Assembly: GCA_003254925.1 (NCBI GenBank)
Contig: QANZ01029687.1
Coordinates: forward strand, 206,799-270,798
Reading direction: 5' to 3'
Length of the DNA: 64,000 nucleotides
Origin: Chamaecrista fasciculata
Taxonomy: Eukaryota > Streptophyta > Magnoliopsida > Fabales > Fabaceae
In this document: piece after piece, positions 63,508 to 64,000 of the stretch
Position numbering within the stretch: position 1 is the stretch's first letter
Layout: each line of letters opens with the position of its first letter
Position numbers and translations under genes: made by a program
The notes under the pieces: model-generated
Told to the model about the DNA's origin: nothing
The model's input: the letters and a program-made list of their open reading frames with translations, nothing else
Database searches by the model: none

Positions 63508-64000
63508 ATGGGCATTGAGAAAACATTCACCTGTATCGGTAAGTATAGATCATATATTTATATCTATGAACTTATAAGATTAACAAGTTAATTTGTAGTT
63601 ATTGTTTCAATATTTGAATACTGAGATAAAGGGAGATGGAAGATGCTTATTTCGATCAGTTATCTATGGAGCTTATTTGAGGCATTATAGTTTTTCTCCT
63701 CCCGAACCTCTTCAAACAGAGTTAGCAGATCATTTAAGAGCTAAGGTATAGTTTTTTTTTTTAAGATATCTCTATAAGTATAATTAATCTTGGGAGATGA
63801 ATCACCTCTAACAATAATTCATGGATGATAATCTTTGAACTTTGTTATTACGAGCTAAGGTATGCTTGTTTTTGAAATATCTCTATAACGATAATTAATC
63901 TTGGGAGATGAATATTTGGGCGAGGCTCAAAGATTCATCCCCAAGAATCACCTGTAACAATAATTCTTGGAGGATAATCTTTGGACTTCGTTATTGTGAG
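63508..64000 (+). CDS. OTU-type cysteine protease (deubiquitinase), 5' part only or gene fragment
   Basis: A 63626-63745 exon encodes IKGDGRCLFRSVIYGAY, the OTU catalytic signature with Asp and the nucleophile Cys, then SFSPPEPLQTELADHLRAK, before a GTATAG donor. It most resembles plant OTU deubiquitinases of the OTU3/OTU4 type, which cleave ubiquitin chains. A possible first exon starts with ATG at 63508 (MGIEKTFTCIG) and ends at a GTAAG donor near 63539, but its phase does not join the OTU exon directly, so an exon is missing, another splice site is used, or the gene is broken. The rest, including the catalytic His, lies beyond the window. Confidence 0.6.
63738..63997. repeat. Tandem duplication across the OTU exon 3' boundary
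   Basis: A unit beginning GAGCTAAGGTAT occurs at 63738 and 63852, continuing into a TAATTAATCTTGGGAGATGAAT stretch (first 20 bases matched) and a CAATAATTC-TGGA-GATAATCTTTG stretch. The second unit has about 30 extra bases (ATTTGGGCGAGGCTC...). The end of the second unit returns to GAG at the window edge, so a third unit may follow. Each unit copies the last codons of the OTU exon and its donor site. Confidence 0.75.

Overview
This is nuclear DNA from a dicot plant. Evidence: intron-rich genes with GT-AG splicing, AT-rich introns and intergenic DNA, a nuclear tRNA-Glu gene, plant-type protein families (APUM-type Pumilio, DUF1666, ARID plus HSP20-like, DUF3754) and typical plant transposons (Copia, CACTA, Helitron, Mutator-like and hAT-like MITEs, LINE, SINE). 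One assembly gap (15143-15328) and three single-N positions (20446, 34140, 62449) are present. I cannot fix the species.

Layout. 0.5-7.5 kb: a complete Pumilio RNA-binding protein gene, minus strand, nine coding exons, 987 aa. 10.2-14.2 kb: a complete DUF1666 gene, minus strand, four coding exons, 437 aa. 14.53-14.60 kb: tRNA-Glu(CTC), minus strand. 14.8-26 kb: a transposon-rich desert with two copies of a GACACG-rich TIR element, two tiny Helitrons, a decayed Helitron helicase gene, shuffled local duplications and a 3 x 374 bp tandem array. 26.1-31.8 kb: an ARID/HSP20-like chromatin protein gene, plus strand, twelve coding exons, 517 aa. 32.5-33.4 kb: a single-exon, probably organelle-targeted DUF3820-like gene, minus strand. 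33.5-35.8 kb: a MITE-like repeat and a truncated LINE with an intact RNase H domain. 36.4-46.4 kb: a DUF3754 (TMEM143-like) membrane protein gene, plus strand, fourteen coding exons, 754 aa. 46.4-53.7 kb: several foldback elements and a SINE. 53.76-60.71 kb: a non-autonomous CACTA element split by a Copia retrotransposon. 60.7-63.4 kb: AT-rich and purine-rich DNA. 63.4-64.0 kb: start of an OTU-type deubiquitinase gene or fragment, cut by the window edge.

The five complete protein genes are ordinary single-copy host genes with no evident shared pathway. Exon phases were summed by hand for all of them and each gives one open frame, so the models are well supported although made without aligned transcripts. 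The most informative non-genic features are several non-autonomous elements with readable termini and target-site duplications, the nested CACTA/Copia structure, and the tandem array with G-box and site II-like motifs upstream of the ARID gene. I found no clearly new biochemical system.
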